The translations under genes were made by a program, and so were the position numbers. This document shows positions 42,232 to 54,695 of a stretch of 64,000 nucleotides of DNA, in pieces. Position 1 is the first letter of the stretch. Every line of letters starts with the position of its first letter. A model generated the notes under the pieces. That model saw nothing but the letters and a program-made list of their open reading frames with translations. It was not told where the DNA came from and did no database searches. The DNA is from Fagopyrum homotropicum (taxonomy: Eukaryota > Streptophyta > Magnoliopsida > Caryophyllales > Polygonaceae), in the NCBI GenBank assembly GCA_033239125.1, contig BSWB01000002.1, positions 84,378,560 to 84,442,559 on the forward strand, written 5' to 3'.

Positions 42232-45200
42232 CTGTAGGATATACGCACCTAATCTTATTAGGCTATATATATGCCATAGGTATCGATATGTATATAATAC
42301 ATCCACATAATCCATAGTACACACACATATATATACATATCTACGCTGCAGAGATCCATGACAGAGGTGACGACTTCTCGTACATTCTATCCCAAAACCA
42401 CACTTAAAACCAAAACCTTTGAAAACGTCAGATCCCATGTGGGCTCTGTTTATTTTACCTATCAAACCTCATTGCAGGTAGCAAGTGCCATTGTTGTCAA
42501 CCTGGGCTCTGATACCAACTCTGTAACACCCCGAATCCGCGGGACTCGGGATGTCACATTGGGATAGGATCTCACAATGGATCTTGACCCTAGCGTGACA
42601 ACAAGTTCACTAGACCTTACAACATGGCACTGACAGATATAAAACAAATACATAAAACAGTATAAACTGTACGACCCAAAGTAAACAACAACATAGCCGA
42701 GTATATAAAACGACATCCTCACATAGGATGTACAAAAGATCATCCTCACGCAGGAGGGGAAACACAACAACCCCAAACCAACCACCTAATGTACGAGAGT
42801 CCTCGGCCTGTCACCCTGTCAGATCATCCAGTAGCGCCTAACCTGTAAACATCTACAACACGGTATGAAACCGTTAGCTAACCATACATATATGAGGTAA
42901 TGCATAAGCACAAGCACAATCATGAAAGATAAACACATCAGCATGCTATCACACATTTACCCATTTATTATCTTTATATAATAACCATTCACTCAAAAAC
43001 CGTATATATATATAAATAGATGAAAGTATGTGACACGAGGACCGATAAATCCCCGCCTCTGAGTACAATGTCCAGCTGTACGAGTATCGGTCACACAATC
43101 CGTGTACCCTATGGGAGTGGATTGCGCCCTTCCTGTAAACCAGTCTGGCCCGACATCAAAGAACCTCCCAGACTCCACGGCGGGATGAAAGGGAAAGGTT
43201 ATCACAGCCACGCAGTGGGGCAGTCAATAGAACATAGGTCGATAAAAACAAAAACTCATGATATCATAGCAAACATATAAAGCACACACCACTCATGCAA
43301 ACACCCAATATAGGGATGGTAGCTAAGTAAGTCCTACGGACTTACCTCAACCTCGTACAAAATCAACCACGATCACCTCTACACTGGAGGGACAACACGA
43401 CCTATAAAAAGGCATAAAGAGATATATCAACCTCTATTCATCAAAGGGGTCACACCTAGACCCAAAGGGATCCATAAGGATCATACTCAATCTATGAGCC
43501 TCACAACCAACTAAACCTCAATATCTCAACATAGCTCACAATTCCTCCAATCTCAAGGTAGTATCTAATCAACATTCCTCAATCTCAATTTTAATCCTAA
43601 TTTAATTAATTAACCTTTAATTAGTTAATTAGATTTCGCCAGAATAAGGCAATTTCTAAACCCCCTGTCATCAGATTTCATCAAACAAGAACCCATAATC
43701 ACCAGAATAATATAACGACCATAATGGAATTTCTAATTGTCCTATTTGACAAGCCTAAAGTCAATTTAGGCCAAATCGCAGAACGGAAAACGAATAAATT
43801 CATAACTTATTCGTTACTAACCCGATTGACGATCTGAAAGAAGATTCGGAATCACAACGACGCAGGCTACGCATGGACATCATCAAATTCATCGGAGGAA
43901 GAGGGGGTGTACCCCTACCTCATCCCACTACAGATACTACTCTAGTCTGAGTCATCTGTAGGATATACGCACCTAATCTTATTAGGCTATATATATGCCA
44001 TAGGTATCGATATGTATATAATACATCCACATAATCCATAGTACACACACATATATATACATATCTACGCTGCAGAGATCCATGACAGAGGTGACGACTT
44101 CTTGTACATTCTATCCCAAAACCACACTTAAAACCAAAACCTTTGAAAACGTCAGATCCCATGTGGGCTCTGTTTATTTTACCTATCAAACCTCATTGCA
44201 GGTAGCAAGTGCCATTGTTGTCAACCTGGGCTCTGATACCAACTCTGTAATACCCCGAATCCGCGGGACTCGGGATGTCACATTGGGATATGATCTCACA
44301 ATGGATCTTGACCCTAGCCTGACAACAAGTTCACTGGACCTTACAACATGGCACTGACAGATATAAAACAAATACATAAAACAGTATAAACTGTACGACC
44401 CAAAGTAAACAACAACATAGCCGAGTATATAAAACGACATCCTCACATAGGATGTACAAAAGATCATCCTCACGCAGGAGGGGAAACACAACAACCCCAA
44501 ACCAACCACCTAATGTACGAGAGTCCTCGGCCTGTCACCCTGTCAGATCATCCAGTAGCGCCTAACCTGTAAACATCTACAACACGGTATGAAACCGTTA
44601 GCTAACCATACATATATGAGGTAATGCATAAGCACAAGCACAATCATGAAAGATAAACACATCAGCATGCTATCACACATTTACCCATTTATTATCTTTA
44701 TATAATAACCATTCACTCAAAAACCGTATATATATATAAATAGATGAAAGTATGTGACACGAGGACCGATACATCCCCGCCTCTGAGTACAATGTCCAGC
44801 TGTACGAGTATCGGTCACACAATCCGTGTACCCTATGGGAGTGGATTGCGCCCTTCCTGTAAACCAGTCTGGCCCGACATCAGAGAACCTCCCAGACTCC
44901 ACGGCGGGATGAAAGGGAAAGGTTATCACAACCACGCAGTGGGGCAGTCAATAGAACATAGGTCGATAAAAACAACAACTCATGATATCATAGCAAACAT
45001 ATAAAGCACACACCACTCATGCAAACACCCAATATAGGGATGGTAGCTAAGTAAGTCCTACGGACTTACCTCAACCTCGTACAAAATCAACCACGATCAC
45101 CTCTACACTGGAGGGACAACACGACCTATAAAAAGGCATAAAGAGATATATCAACCTCTATTCATCAAAGGGGTCACACCTAGAGCCAAAGGGATCCATA

Positions 45201-45617
45201 AGGATCATACTCAATCTATGAGCCTCACAACCAACTAAACCTCAATATCTCAACATAGCTCACAATTCCTCCAATCTCAAGGTAGTATCTAATCAACATT
45301 CCTCAATCTCAATTTTAATCCTAATTTAATTAATTAACCTTTAATTAGTTAATTAGATTTCGCCAGAATAAGGCAATTTCTAAACCCCCTGTCATCAGAT
45401 TTCATCAAACAAGAACCCATAATCACCAGAATAATATAACGACCATAATGGAATTTCTAATTGTCCTATTTGACAAGCCTAAAGTCAATTTAGGCCAAAT
45501 CGCAGAACGGAAAACGAATAAATTCATAACTTATTCGTTACTAACCCGATTGACGATCTGAAAGAAGATTCGGAATCACAACGACGCAGGCTACGCATGG
45601 ACATCATCAAATTCATC
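42170..45617 (-). repeat. 1,724-bp tandem duplication of LTR plus leader in G5
   Basis: Units 42170-43893 and 43894-45617 are nearly identical at a constant offset of 1,724 bp. Each unit spans the gag start, the leader, the primer site and the 3' part of the LTR (1,372 bp). At the junction (43894) LTR text TTCATC joins leader text GGAGGAAG; GGA is shared by both parents, a 3-bp microhomology. Confidence 0.93.
42522..43893 (-). repeat. Partial extra LTR of G5
   Basis: 1,372 bp of the LTR, missing its U3 start, followed on the minus strand by a primer site (GTTGGTATCAGAGCCC in the 42500-42517 region) and leader. It is inside the tandem duplication. Confidence 0.92.
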
Positions 45618-46363
45618 GGAATCTGAGCGACGGAACCGTCCTGGTGACATATATGCTCGACCAGCCCTCCATATACTCGGAAATGCAGAAACTCGGTACC
45701 GTTATGAAGAGAATGAAGAGAGGAATCCAGAAACTCAAACGGAATTGAAATCGGATTAGAAACGGAGAGTAGATCTGAGTTTGAAGGTTGAGAGAAATCA
45801 GAGCTTTTACGAGAAAACGTAAAAGGAAATGAATTAATAAAGGATTTTCCGCTATTTATAGTGAAGACGATAATTATCCTTTAGTAAAGTCGATAATTAT
45901 CTTTGAACCGATCCAAAGGCGGGTCGAACCTCTTTCTCAAAATTTCTCGAGATTGGAACATTAAATCTGGAATATTGTATGGATAATTATTACACAACTG
46001 CCTCGGAAAACGTGTATTCCTAAGCCGTCTTTCTTAGCCGTTAAGAAACGAAATAGCGACTCTTTTGGCCGTTTTGCCTCTCCATGTTATTTCATATCTA
46101 AGACATATCCGATGTCCTTATCATTTCTCTCAACTGCATTTTTATTAATTGGAGCTCCCAAATGCTCCAAATAACACCGGAGGGTAAAAATAATTACCCG
46201 GGGGAAAAAGTAAAAATTTCCCCAAACGTCCAAAATTACGCGAGGAACATAACGGTGGGACTCATACTCATCACTTGGAAAATCTTCGCAAGTTATATGT
46301 CAATTACTATCAACGATTAAGTTAATCAACATTAATTAGAATTCGGAAATCCTAGCTATTACA
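44246..46363 (-). repeat. 5' LTR of G5
   Basis: 2,118 bp, minus-strand TGTAATAGCTAGG to GGGGTATTACA, followed leftward by GAGTTGGTATCAGAGCCC. Flanked at 46364 by the target duplication ccgtc. Confidence 0.92.
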
Positions 46364-46368
46364 CCGTC

Positions 46369-48664
46369 TATCTAGCTTATCTTGGCTTCTAAAGTTTCTA
46401 AGTGAATCATGATCGGTTTTCAAAACAAACTCTTGAGGCCAAAGGTAGTGTTGCCACGTTTTGAGTACTCTAAACAAGGCATACAATTCTTTGTCATAAG
46501 TGGAATAGTTTAAGCATGCACCCTTCAATTTTTCACTAAAGAAAGCTAGAGGCTTACCTTCTTGCATAAGGACGCCGCCAATACCAATACCGGATGCGTC
46601 GCATTCAACCTCAAAGGGTTTAGTGAAGTCCGGTAGAGCGAGTAGGGGTGCATGGGTGAGGCGTCTCTTGAGCTCTTCAAAGGCTCTTTGCTGCGGTTCA
46701 TTCCACTCAAAAGGAACCTTCTTTTTGGTCAAAGCCGTGAGTGGTGCTGCAATGGTGCTAAAATCTCTCACAAACCTTCTATAGAATGTAGCTAGGCCAT
46801 GGAAACTCCTCACGTCACCAACCGACCTAGGAACGGGCCATTCATTGATTGCCTTCACCTTGTCCTCATCCACTTGCAAACCATTGGCACTTACTACAAA
46901 ACCAAGAAAAATCACTCGGTTAGTATAGAAATCACATTTTTGAATATTAGCATAGAAGTATTCTATACGCAATGTAGCAAGCACATCTCTCAAATGATTT
47001 TCATGCTCCTTTAATGTCTTACTATCGATAAGAATGTCATCAAAGTAGACTACAACAAATAAACCAATATAAAGTCTCAAAATATGATTCATTAATCTCA
47101 TGAAAGTTCTAGGAGCTTTAGTTAAGCCAAAAGGCATTACTAGCCACTCATAGAGTCCAAATTTGGTTTTAAAAGATGTTTTCCATTCATCCCCTTCCCT
47201 CATTCTAATTTGATGGTAGCCACTCCTAAGGTCAATCTTAGTGAAAGTTGTAGCTCCATGTAACTCATCAAGCATATCATTTAAACGGGGAATCGGGTGT
47301 CTATACTTGATAGTAATGTTATTGATTGCTCTACAATCAATACACATTCTCCAAGTATTATCCTTCTTGGGTACTAGCAGGACGGGAACGGCACAAGGAC
47401 TAAAGCTTTCCCGCACATACCTCTTATCTAGCAAGGCTTGAACTTGGTTCTGAAATTCCTGGGCTTCCGTAGGGTTCATCCTATAGGCGGGCCTATTGGG
47501 AAGAGTGGCTCCAGGTATTAAATCTATTTGGTGTTCAATGCCCCTAATGGGCGGCAAGCCGGCTGGAATCTCCTCAGGAAAAATGTCCCTAAACTCGTCT
47601 AACAGCCCCTGAATAGAACTAGGAAGTGGAATCGTAGAGTCATGAGGCACATTCACTAGAGATTTACACAAACTCATCATTAGCACATCAATAGAAGCAT
47701 AGTTAGTGACATATTCATTCCTAGACTCAAGATAGCTACTTGTTGGTTGTACTAACAATGTTTGATGGGTTTTGTTCTCTTTACTCTTAGGCCGTGTGAT
47801 CTTAGGCTTTGGAGGGGTTCCTTGCTCTACCCTCTTGTTCTCATAGTACTCGGCTATTTGTAAAGGTGTCATAGGCTTAAGTGTTAAAGTTTTACCTTTA
47901 CACTCAAAGCTATATTTGTTAGAAAACCCATCATGGACAACTTTCCTATCATATTGCTATGGACGACCAAGCAACAAGTGACAAGCATTCATAGGCACAA
48001 CATCACATGTAATAACATCCTCATATGATCCTAATGTTATATTGACCTTAGTTTGCTTATTGACCTTAAGTTCTCCACACTCATTCATCCAATGTTGTTT
48101 ATATGGCCTAGGGTGATAAAATGTAAGAAGTTGTAATTTGTTTACCATTTCAGTGCTAGCTATGTTGTAACAACTTCCTCCATCAATTATCACATTACAC
48201 ACTTTTCCTTTAATACTACACCTAGTATGAAACATATTTTCACGTTGGTTATCCTCACAAGGTTCTAGTTGGACATGCAAAGTTCTCCTAGCTATCAAAG
48301 ATTCGTACTTGCCTTGGCTGCTGGAATGGCCGATTGTAACCCTCCCACGTGTGGTCCTCAAAATGAGCTTCATTCCGTCGCTGAAAGTTATCAATAAAGG
48401 GTGGCATGTTAGAAGCATTAGGGGTTCGTTGTAATGTAAATTACCTTGATCCGGATGATCTGGCTCTCTAGTAACACGTGAAGGACCGCCAAACTCATAG
48501 TTGGTTCTCAAAGGTGGTGTCCCGGCTGGTGGTGTTCGTGCTTCCATAGACTCCACTCGTTTGGATAGGTTAGCTACGGAATCGGACAATTATTTCAATA
48601 GATTGATCATCTCAGGCGTGACGGTCTCGCTACTCGACTTGCTGGGACTTAGGGACCTGGACAT
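46369..48664 (-). pseudogene. G3-b gag (deleted), protease, RT, RNase H start
   Basis: Starts at ATG 48664 (MSRSLSPSKSS), with TAA near 48590. The gag capsid, zinc knuckle and acidic linker are gone: text near HSSSQGK is joined to YESLIARRTLHVQLEPCEDN. Protease has IIDGGSCYNIAS. A TAG near 47957 (from TGG) precedes a 500-codon open frame (47872 leftward) with [52 protein letters not shown] and RNase [21 protein letters not shown]. It is cut at DKLDRR by G5 and continues at 35372. Confidence 0.9.
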
Positions 48665-49290
48665 GCTCAAGTAACAAACAAAGAACCGGTTAGGTTAGAA
48701 AAGCAAAGATCTCACTTGTGTATCGCTCGCACTCTCGTTGGTATTGCCTAGCTGGTGGCTCGAGTTGTAAGGATCCAACACCTTAAGATCGCGATTTCCG
48801 AACCTTCTTAGCAACCCTTTGGAACTACAACTGCTGAAACCGATGTTAGTGTTGGAGATGAATCAAGACACCCCTAATTGGAGTATTGACCGTTGGGTTG
48901 GTGTAGGTACGGTGAATGTGTTTAGAATGACGTTTTGAGATGATTGAAAGAGTTTACTTGTGCTTGATGTAGATTAATAAAAGGCCAGCCGTTTTTGTGT
49001 GTGTGTTTTTTTTTTTTGAAATATCTCTTAGAATTTGTCAAAGATTTGAGGGGGAGAAGGTAACCGAAACTGATTGCAACGAGAATTGTAGGAGAGCAGG
49101 TTACCGAATTGGTATTCAACGTTTGAGCTCTTTTTGCTTTTGTTGTGTTTTGTGTTTACCTCTCCTCAAGATGTTGTCCGGCTTTTGAATTTGCACACTT
49201 CAAGCACAAGTTAAATCTCAATTGGATAAGCAATAAGGTTAACAAGAAGAAAGGAGTGATCAATTGGACCAACTGAGCTCTGATACCAAC
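48665..49290 (-). other. Leader and primer site of G3-b
   Basis: Primer site GTTGGTATCAGAGCTC at 49275-49290 (minus strand), then a leader with a poly-A run (poly-T near 49008-49017 on the plus strand). It matches the G3-c leader at 52909-53518. No gene seen. Confidence 0.8.
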
Positions 49291-50460
49291 TGATACGGAA
49301 TTGTCCGTGTTTGAGTCGATCTAGGTACAATGATCTCGAATCCGGCTGAATGAGGCGAATCCAGAATACGGAATGAAACGTAGATGGTGAATGGCGCAGG
49401 AAGGTGTAGAGAAGAACCAAAGAGAGTCAACGAAGGAATTAAGGCTGAAGATCCAAAACCCTAATCGTGAATGCTCTAGACCCGTCTCCAATACAACTTT
49501 ACACTAGCTCCGGCTGGACTAGCACAAAGAGGGACTCGTGAAGGCTCGAAGCACCAATCCGAAGGCGGTTGACACAAACAAGCTCACCTAAGTAACAATA
49601 GCAATGCCAACCAAAAACTCTCTTGTTCTTTGATTGATTTTGTGAAATGATTACAAATGTAATTCTAAGCAATTGGGAATAACGTTACTAATCTGCAGCT
49701 AAAGAGGCTATATAAATAGACTCTTTTATCTAGACAAAAATAAAGAAAAGAAAGCTGAAAACATTAGTGGGAAGGTGGTAATAAGAGAGCTTCCTCTAAT
49801 GTAGCTAACAACCTAACAAACCACTAATCAGCATGGATATAGGCTGAATTATTCAAACTTATCCTTGGAGTGTAAGCTTGACGTTTTTAACGTTTTTAAG
49901 GAGATAAATGGGCTATCCGAATGGGCTGAATTGTTCAACAGATCCATGAGTGATTTGGCTGTGTTTTAAGAGCCCAAATGATGATCCGAATGAGTTGACT
50001 TGTTACTCTCTTGGGCCTCCTGGAACGTGATCAGCTTGCTATCCTCTTGGGCTGCATTGGACATGAGCAACAACCTCCCTTGGGCTGCCTTGGACGTGAG
50101 TAGCTGCTTCCCCTCTTGGACTGCATTGGACGTGAGCAATAGCCTCCCTTGGGCTGCCTTGGAAGTGAGCAGCAGGCTATCCTCGTGGGCTGCATGGACG
50201 TGAGCAACAGCCTCCTCTCTTGGCTGCTTTGGACGTGATAAACAGCCTCCTCTTGTACTGCTTTGGACGTGAGCAACATCTCCTCCCTTTGCTTCCGTGC
50301 TCCTGTATTTATCAAAAGATTAACACATGAGGTATGGCAATTAAATGGTTCACGCATTGTGCCAAGCAATAGCACTTCCCTTGACGTAGCTTCTTGGATC
50401 TCCTTAGCTCTTGCTCTAGTAATGGGACCTTGATAGCTTCCTTGTGATGGTCCTACATCA
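49291..50460 (-). repeat. 5' LTR of G3-b
   Basis: 1,170 bp, minus-strand TGATGTAGGACCATCACA to CCGTATCA. It includes the coding minisatellite (about 50030-50280) and ends sharply at 50460 against Tekay LTR sequence. Confidence 0.9.
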
Positions 50461-51377
50461 TGAATAGAGGTTGATATCTTTCTATGCCTTACTATTAGGC
50501 AGTGCCCCTCTCTCAAGATTGGAGGTTGATTGTGGTTGAGCTTTGTACGAGGTTGAGGTAAGTCCGTAGGACTTACTTAGCTATAATCCCTATATTGGGT
50601 GTTTGCATGAGTGGTGTGTGAGTTATATGTTTGCTATGATAGCATGAGATGTCGTTTATAGTGACCTATGTTTTATTGATTGCCCCGTTGCGTGGTTGTG
50701 ATAATCTTTCCCTTTCATCCCGCCGTGGAATCTCGAAGGTTCTCTGACGTCAGGCCAGACTGACTTTACATGAAGGGCGCAATCCACTCCCATAGGGTAC
50801 ACGGATTGTGTGACCGATACTTGTGCAGCTGGTTGTCACGCTTAGAGGCGAGGATGTATCGGTCCTCGTGTCATATACTTTCATCTATCTATATATATAC
50901 AGTTTGAGTGAATGATTATTATATAAAGATGATAAAATGGGTAAATGTGATAGCATGTTGATGTGTTTATCTTTTATGATTGTGCTTGTGCATATGCATT
51001 ACCTTATATATGTATGGTTAGCTAATGGTTTATTACCATGTTGTAGATGCTCTACAAGATAGGCGTGCTGTTGAGTGATCTAGCAGAGTGCAGGCCGAAG
51101 ACCTCTCGTACATAGGATGGTTGTGGTCTTTCGGGGTTGTTATGTTTCCCTCCTGCGTGAGGATGATCTTTTGTTACCTCCTGTATGAGAATGTTGTTGT
51201 TTATACTTGGCTATGATATTGTTACCTTTTGGGTTGTACAGTTTATACAGTTTTATGCATTTGTTTTATATCTGTCAGTGCCATATTTTAAGGTCCAGTG
51301 AAATTGTTGTCAGGCTAGGGTCATGATCCATTGTGAGATCCTAGCCCAATGTGGCACTCTGAGTCCCGCGGATTCGG
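50461..51377 (+). repeat. Tekay-C LTR, middle and end piece
   Basis: Matches the Tekay-A LTR from about 26620 onward (GAGGTTGAGGTAAGTCCGTA, TTGTGTGACCGATACTTGTG) up to CCCGCGGATTCGG. The last few bases of the LTR lie at 59878-59891, after the G4 solo LTR. Confidence 0.85.
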
Positions 51378-51707
51378 GATACGGGGATTAGCCGCGAAGA
51401 ACGGATCTAGACGAGCAACCTGTTTTCAGGAATAAAAGCAAACGAAATTCAGCAACAATTATGAAAGGAAAACGTGCAAGCAATAAGGGAAACGAAAATG
51501 GAAAAGAGGAACCGAAAGGAACAAACGATAGAACCCTTGAATTCGATGATCCACGAACCCAAAACGATGACGATTCGACCCCGCATCTTACAACTTCACA
51601 CAATCGATCTAGGGTTATCGAAGGCACGAAGAGGTTGCTTCGATTCGACTTCTAGCACCAACCCGAAGGAGATTGACACACACAAGAACGAAAAAGCTAT
51701 GCTAACA

Positions 51708-52892
51708 TGATGTACGACCATCACATACAAGCTATCAAGGTCCCATTACTAGAGCAAGAGCTAAGGAGATCCAAGAAGTTATGTCAAGGGAAGTGCTATT
51801 GCTTGACACAATGTGTGAACTATTTAATTTCCGTACATCATGTGTTAATCTTTTGGTGAATGTAGGAGCAAGCGAACCAAGAAAGGAGACCATGCCGACG
51901 TGCTCACTTCCCATCCAGCTCGAGGAGGCCATGCAGGCTGTTGACCACGTCCAATGCAGTCCAGGAGAGGAGGCTGTTGCTCATGCCAATGCAGCCCAAG
52001 AGGAGGTTGTTGCTCACGCCAATGCAGCCCAAGAGGAGGCTGTTGCTCACGTCCAAGGCAGCCCAAGGAGGAAGGTTGTTGCTCACGTCCAATGCAGCCC
52101 AAGGAGGGAAGAAGCTGCTCGTTCCAAAACAGCCCAAGAAGGCAACCAGCTGACCACGTTTAAAGAGGCCCAAGAGAGTAACAATTCAGCTCATTCGGAT
52201 CATCATTTGGGCTCTTAAAACACAGCCAAATCACTCATGGATCTGTTGAACAACTCAGCCCATTCGGATAGCCCATTTATCTCCTTAAAAACGTTAAAAA
52301 CGTCCAGCTTACACTCCAAGGATAAGTTTGAATAATTCAGCCTATTTCCATGCTGATTAGTGGTTTGTTAGGTTGTTAGCTACATTAGAGGAAGCTCTCT
52401 TATTACCACCTTCCCACTAATGTTTTCAGCTTTCTTTTCTTTATTTTTGTCTAGATAAAAGAGTCTATTTATATAGCCTCTTTAGCTTCAGATTAGTTAC
52501 GTTATTCCCAATTGCTTAGAATTACATTTGTAATCATTTCACAAAATCAATCAAAGAACAAGAGAGTTTTTGGTTGGCATTGTTGTTGTTGCTTGGCTGA
52601 GCTTGTTTGTGTCAACCGCCTTCGGATTGGTGCTTCGAGCCTTCACGAGTCCCTCTTTGTGCTAGTCTAGCCGGAGCTAGTGTAAAGTTGTATTGGAGAC
52701 GGGTCTAGAGCATTCACGATTGGGGTTTTGGCTCTTCAGCCTTGGTTCCTTCGTTGACTCTCTTTGGTTCTTCTCTCACCCTCCTGCGCCATTCACGATC
52801 TTCGTTTCATTCCACATTCTGAATTCATTTCATTCAGCCGGATTCGAGATCATTGTGCCTAGATCGACTCAATCACGGATCATCCCGTATCA
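51708..52892 (+). repeat. 5' LTR of G3-c
   Basis: 1,185 bp, TGATGTACGACCATCACA to CCCGTATCA. It carries the pol-tail frame (open 51781-52218, ending AHSDHHLGS) with six units of a 30-bp repeat, and a TATA-like CTATTTATATAGCC near 52465. Confidence 0.92.
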
Positions 52893-52908
52893 GTTGGTAT
52901 TAGAGCTC
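52893..52908 (+). promoter_or_regulatory. Primer binding site of G3-c
   Basis: GTTGGTATTAGAGCTC after the LTR. One base differs from the usual TGGTATCAGAGC (C to T), probably a later mutation. Confidence 0.8.
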
Positions 52909-53518
52909 AGTTGGTACAATTGATCACTTCTTCTTCTTGTTAACCTTATTGCTTATCTAATTGAGATCTAACTTGTGCTTGAAGTGTGCCAATTCAAAAA
53001 GCCGGACAACATCTTGAGGAGAGGTAAACACAAAACAAAAACAAAGGAGCTCGAACGCAACATACATCAATCAGTAACCTGCTCTCCCACACGTCTCATT
53101 GAATCAATTTCGGTTACTTCTCTCTCCTACAAATCTTTGACAAAGTCTAAGAGATCTTTCAAAAAAAAAAAAAAAAAAACTACAAAAAAAAACGTTTGGC
53201 CTTGCTTTTATTAATCAAGCACAAGTAAACTCTTTTAATCATCTCAAAACATCATTCTAAACACAATTTACCACACCTACACCAACCCAACAGCCAATAC
53301 TCCAATTAGGGGTGTCTTGATTCATCTCCGTCACTAACATCGGTTTCAGCAGTTCTAGTTCCAAAGGGTTGCTAAGAAGGTTCGGAAATCGCGATCTTAA
53401 GGTGTTGGATCTTTACAACTCGAGCCACCAGCTAGGCAATACCAACGAGAGTGTGAGCGATACACAAGTGAGATCTTTGCTTTTCTAACCTAACCGGTTC
53501 TTTGTTTGTTACTTGAGC
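52909..53518 (+). other. Leader of G3-c
   Basis: Untranslated; includes a poly-A run near 53161-53180 and a second near 53186-53193. No gene seen. Confidence 0.7.
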
Positions 53519-54695
53519 ATGTCCAGGTCCATAAGTCCCAGCAAGTCAAGTAGCGAGACCATCACGCCTGAGATGATCAGTCTATTGAAAAAATTGTCCG
53601 ATTCCGTAGCTAATCTATCCAAACGAGTGGAGTCAATGGAAGCACGAACACCACCAGCCGGAACACCACCTTTAAGAGCTAACTACGAGTTTGGCGGTCC
53701 TTCACGTGTTACTAGAGAGCCGGATCAGCAGGATCAAGGTAATGTAATTCCAACGTCCTTCCTAATGCTTCTAACATGCCACCATTTGTTGATGACTTTC
53801 AGCGACGGAATGAAGCTGAGGACCACACGTGGGAGGGCTACAATCGGCCATTCCAGCAGCAAAGGCAAAGGCGAGACAACCTTCGGCCCTATCAAGAGCA
53901 AGACGGACTCGGAAAGGTCAAAATCAAAATTCCCGTCTTTGAAGGAAAGTGTGATCCCGACGTCTACACTGAGTGGGAAACTAAAGTTGAGCAGATTTGG
54001 TTGTGTCACAACTTCAGCGAGCCTAGGAAGGTTTAACTAGCAGCTCTCGAGTTCCAAGGCTATGCTTTAGTATGGTGGGATCACGTAGTCAAAGAAAGAG
54101 TTCGAACCTTGGATCCTCAAATCAGCACATGGGAGCATATGAAGGCACTAATGAGGGCTAGGTTCGTTCCACCTCACTATACCCGAGAGCTTCGACAACG
54201 GCTGGAAAATTTGAGACAAGGCTCACTTAGCGCTGAGGAAGTCTATACGAATATGCAAGTTACAATGGTGAAGGTCAACGTTTTAGAGGATGAAGAAGAC
54301 ACTATGGCAAGGTACCTTCGTATTCTGAATTCTAATTTGGCTAATGAGGTTGATATGTATCCATACAGCACCATGGAGCAATTACTACACTTGGCCATCA
54401 AGGTGGAAAGGAAGACTAAGGTGCGAAACCGGGACTACAAGCCACCTCCCGGGACGCCGACATCGTGGAAAGCACAAAACAGCCGGCTGCATAACCCCAG
54501 CAGGGAGCAAGGAGGCCGGAAGGAGGAGAGGAAATCGACACCTATGGGCCAAGAAGGGCAAAGATGGTCTTCTACACCGTCCACTATACCACGATCCTTG
54601 AATGAGCCTTCAAGTGATCATAGAGGGAGTACTCCTATCTCAACTCTAGAACTGGGGACATTGTGTGTTTTAAATGCCAAGGTAGAGGTCACATG
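53519..54695 (+). pseudogene. gag: G3-c gag, frameshifted
   Basis: ATG at 53519 (MSRSISPSKSSSETITPEM). The frame slips near 53750, and the family text continues in the frame open at 53776 (MPPFVDDFQRRNEAEDHTW, VKIKIPVFEGKCDPDVYTEW). TAA at 54034 interrupts it. Capsid text ALEFQGYALVWWDHVVKE and LANEVDMYPYSTMEQLLHLA follows to about 54650. A second slip near 54655 precedes the zinc knuckle CFKCQGRGHMSREC at about 54664-54705. Gag packages element RNA; this copy would need three corrections to read through. Confidence 0.85.

Larger units (their letters stand above)
35378..46363 (-). mobile_element. G5: Tekay-type element with decayed interior and a duplicated LTR-leader segment
   Basis: Inserted in the RNase H region of G3-b with target duplication ccgtc (35373-35377 and 46364-46368). 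On the minus strand: 5' LTR 46363-44246, leader and gag start to 43894, a partial second LTR 43893-42522, leader and gag start again to 42170, a decayed gag-pol to about 38111, 3' UTR with hairpin repeats, polypurine tract, 3' LTR 37496-35378. The three LTR copies are about 98-99% identical by eye, yet the interior is far more decayed than such LTRs would predict. Confidence 0.92.
32529..50460 (-). mobile_element. G3-b: CRM-like element on the minus strand, split by G5
   Basis: Minus-strand order: 5' LTR 50460-49291, primer site, leader, gag with a large deletion, protease, RT, RNase H to 46369; G5 inserted (35378-46363); RNase H end and integrase 35372 to 33982; 3' LTR 33981-32823; then a second primer site and leader (32822-32529). 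The extra primer site and leader after the 3' LTR mean the copy was part of a head-to-tail array or an integrated circle before truncation. The right end abuts Tekay-C LTR sequence at 50461. Confidence 0.85.

Noticed and set aside
51461..51710. Overlapping 64- and 78-codon frames as a small gene
   Set aside because: The region is reversed G4 LTR sequence; the frames cross the LTR boundary at 51708.
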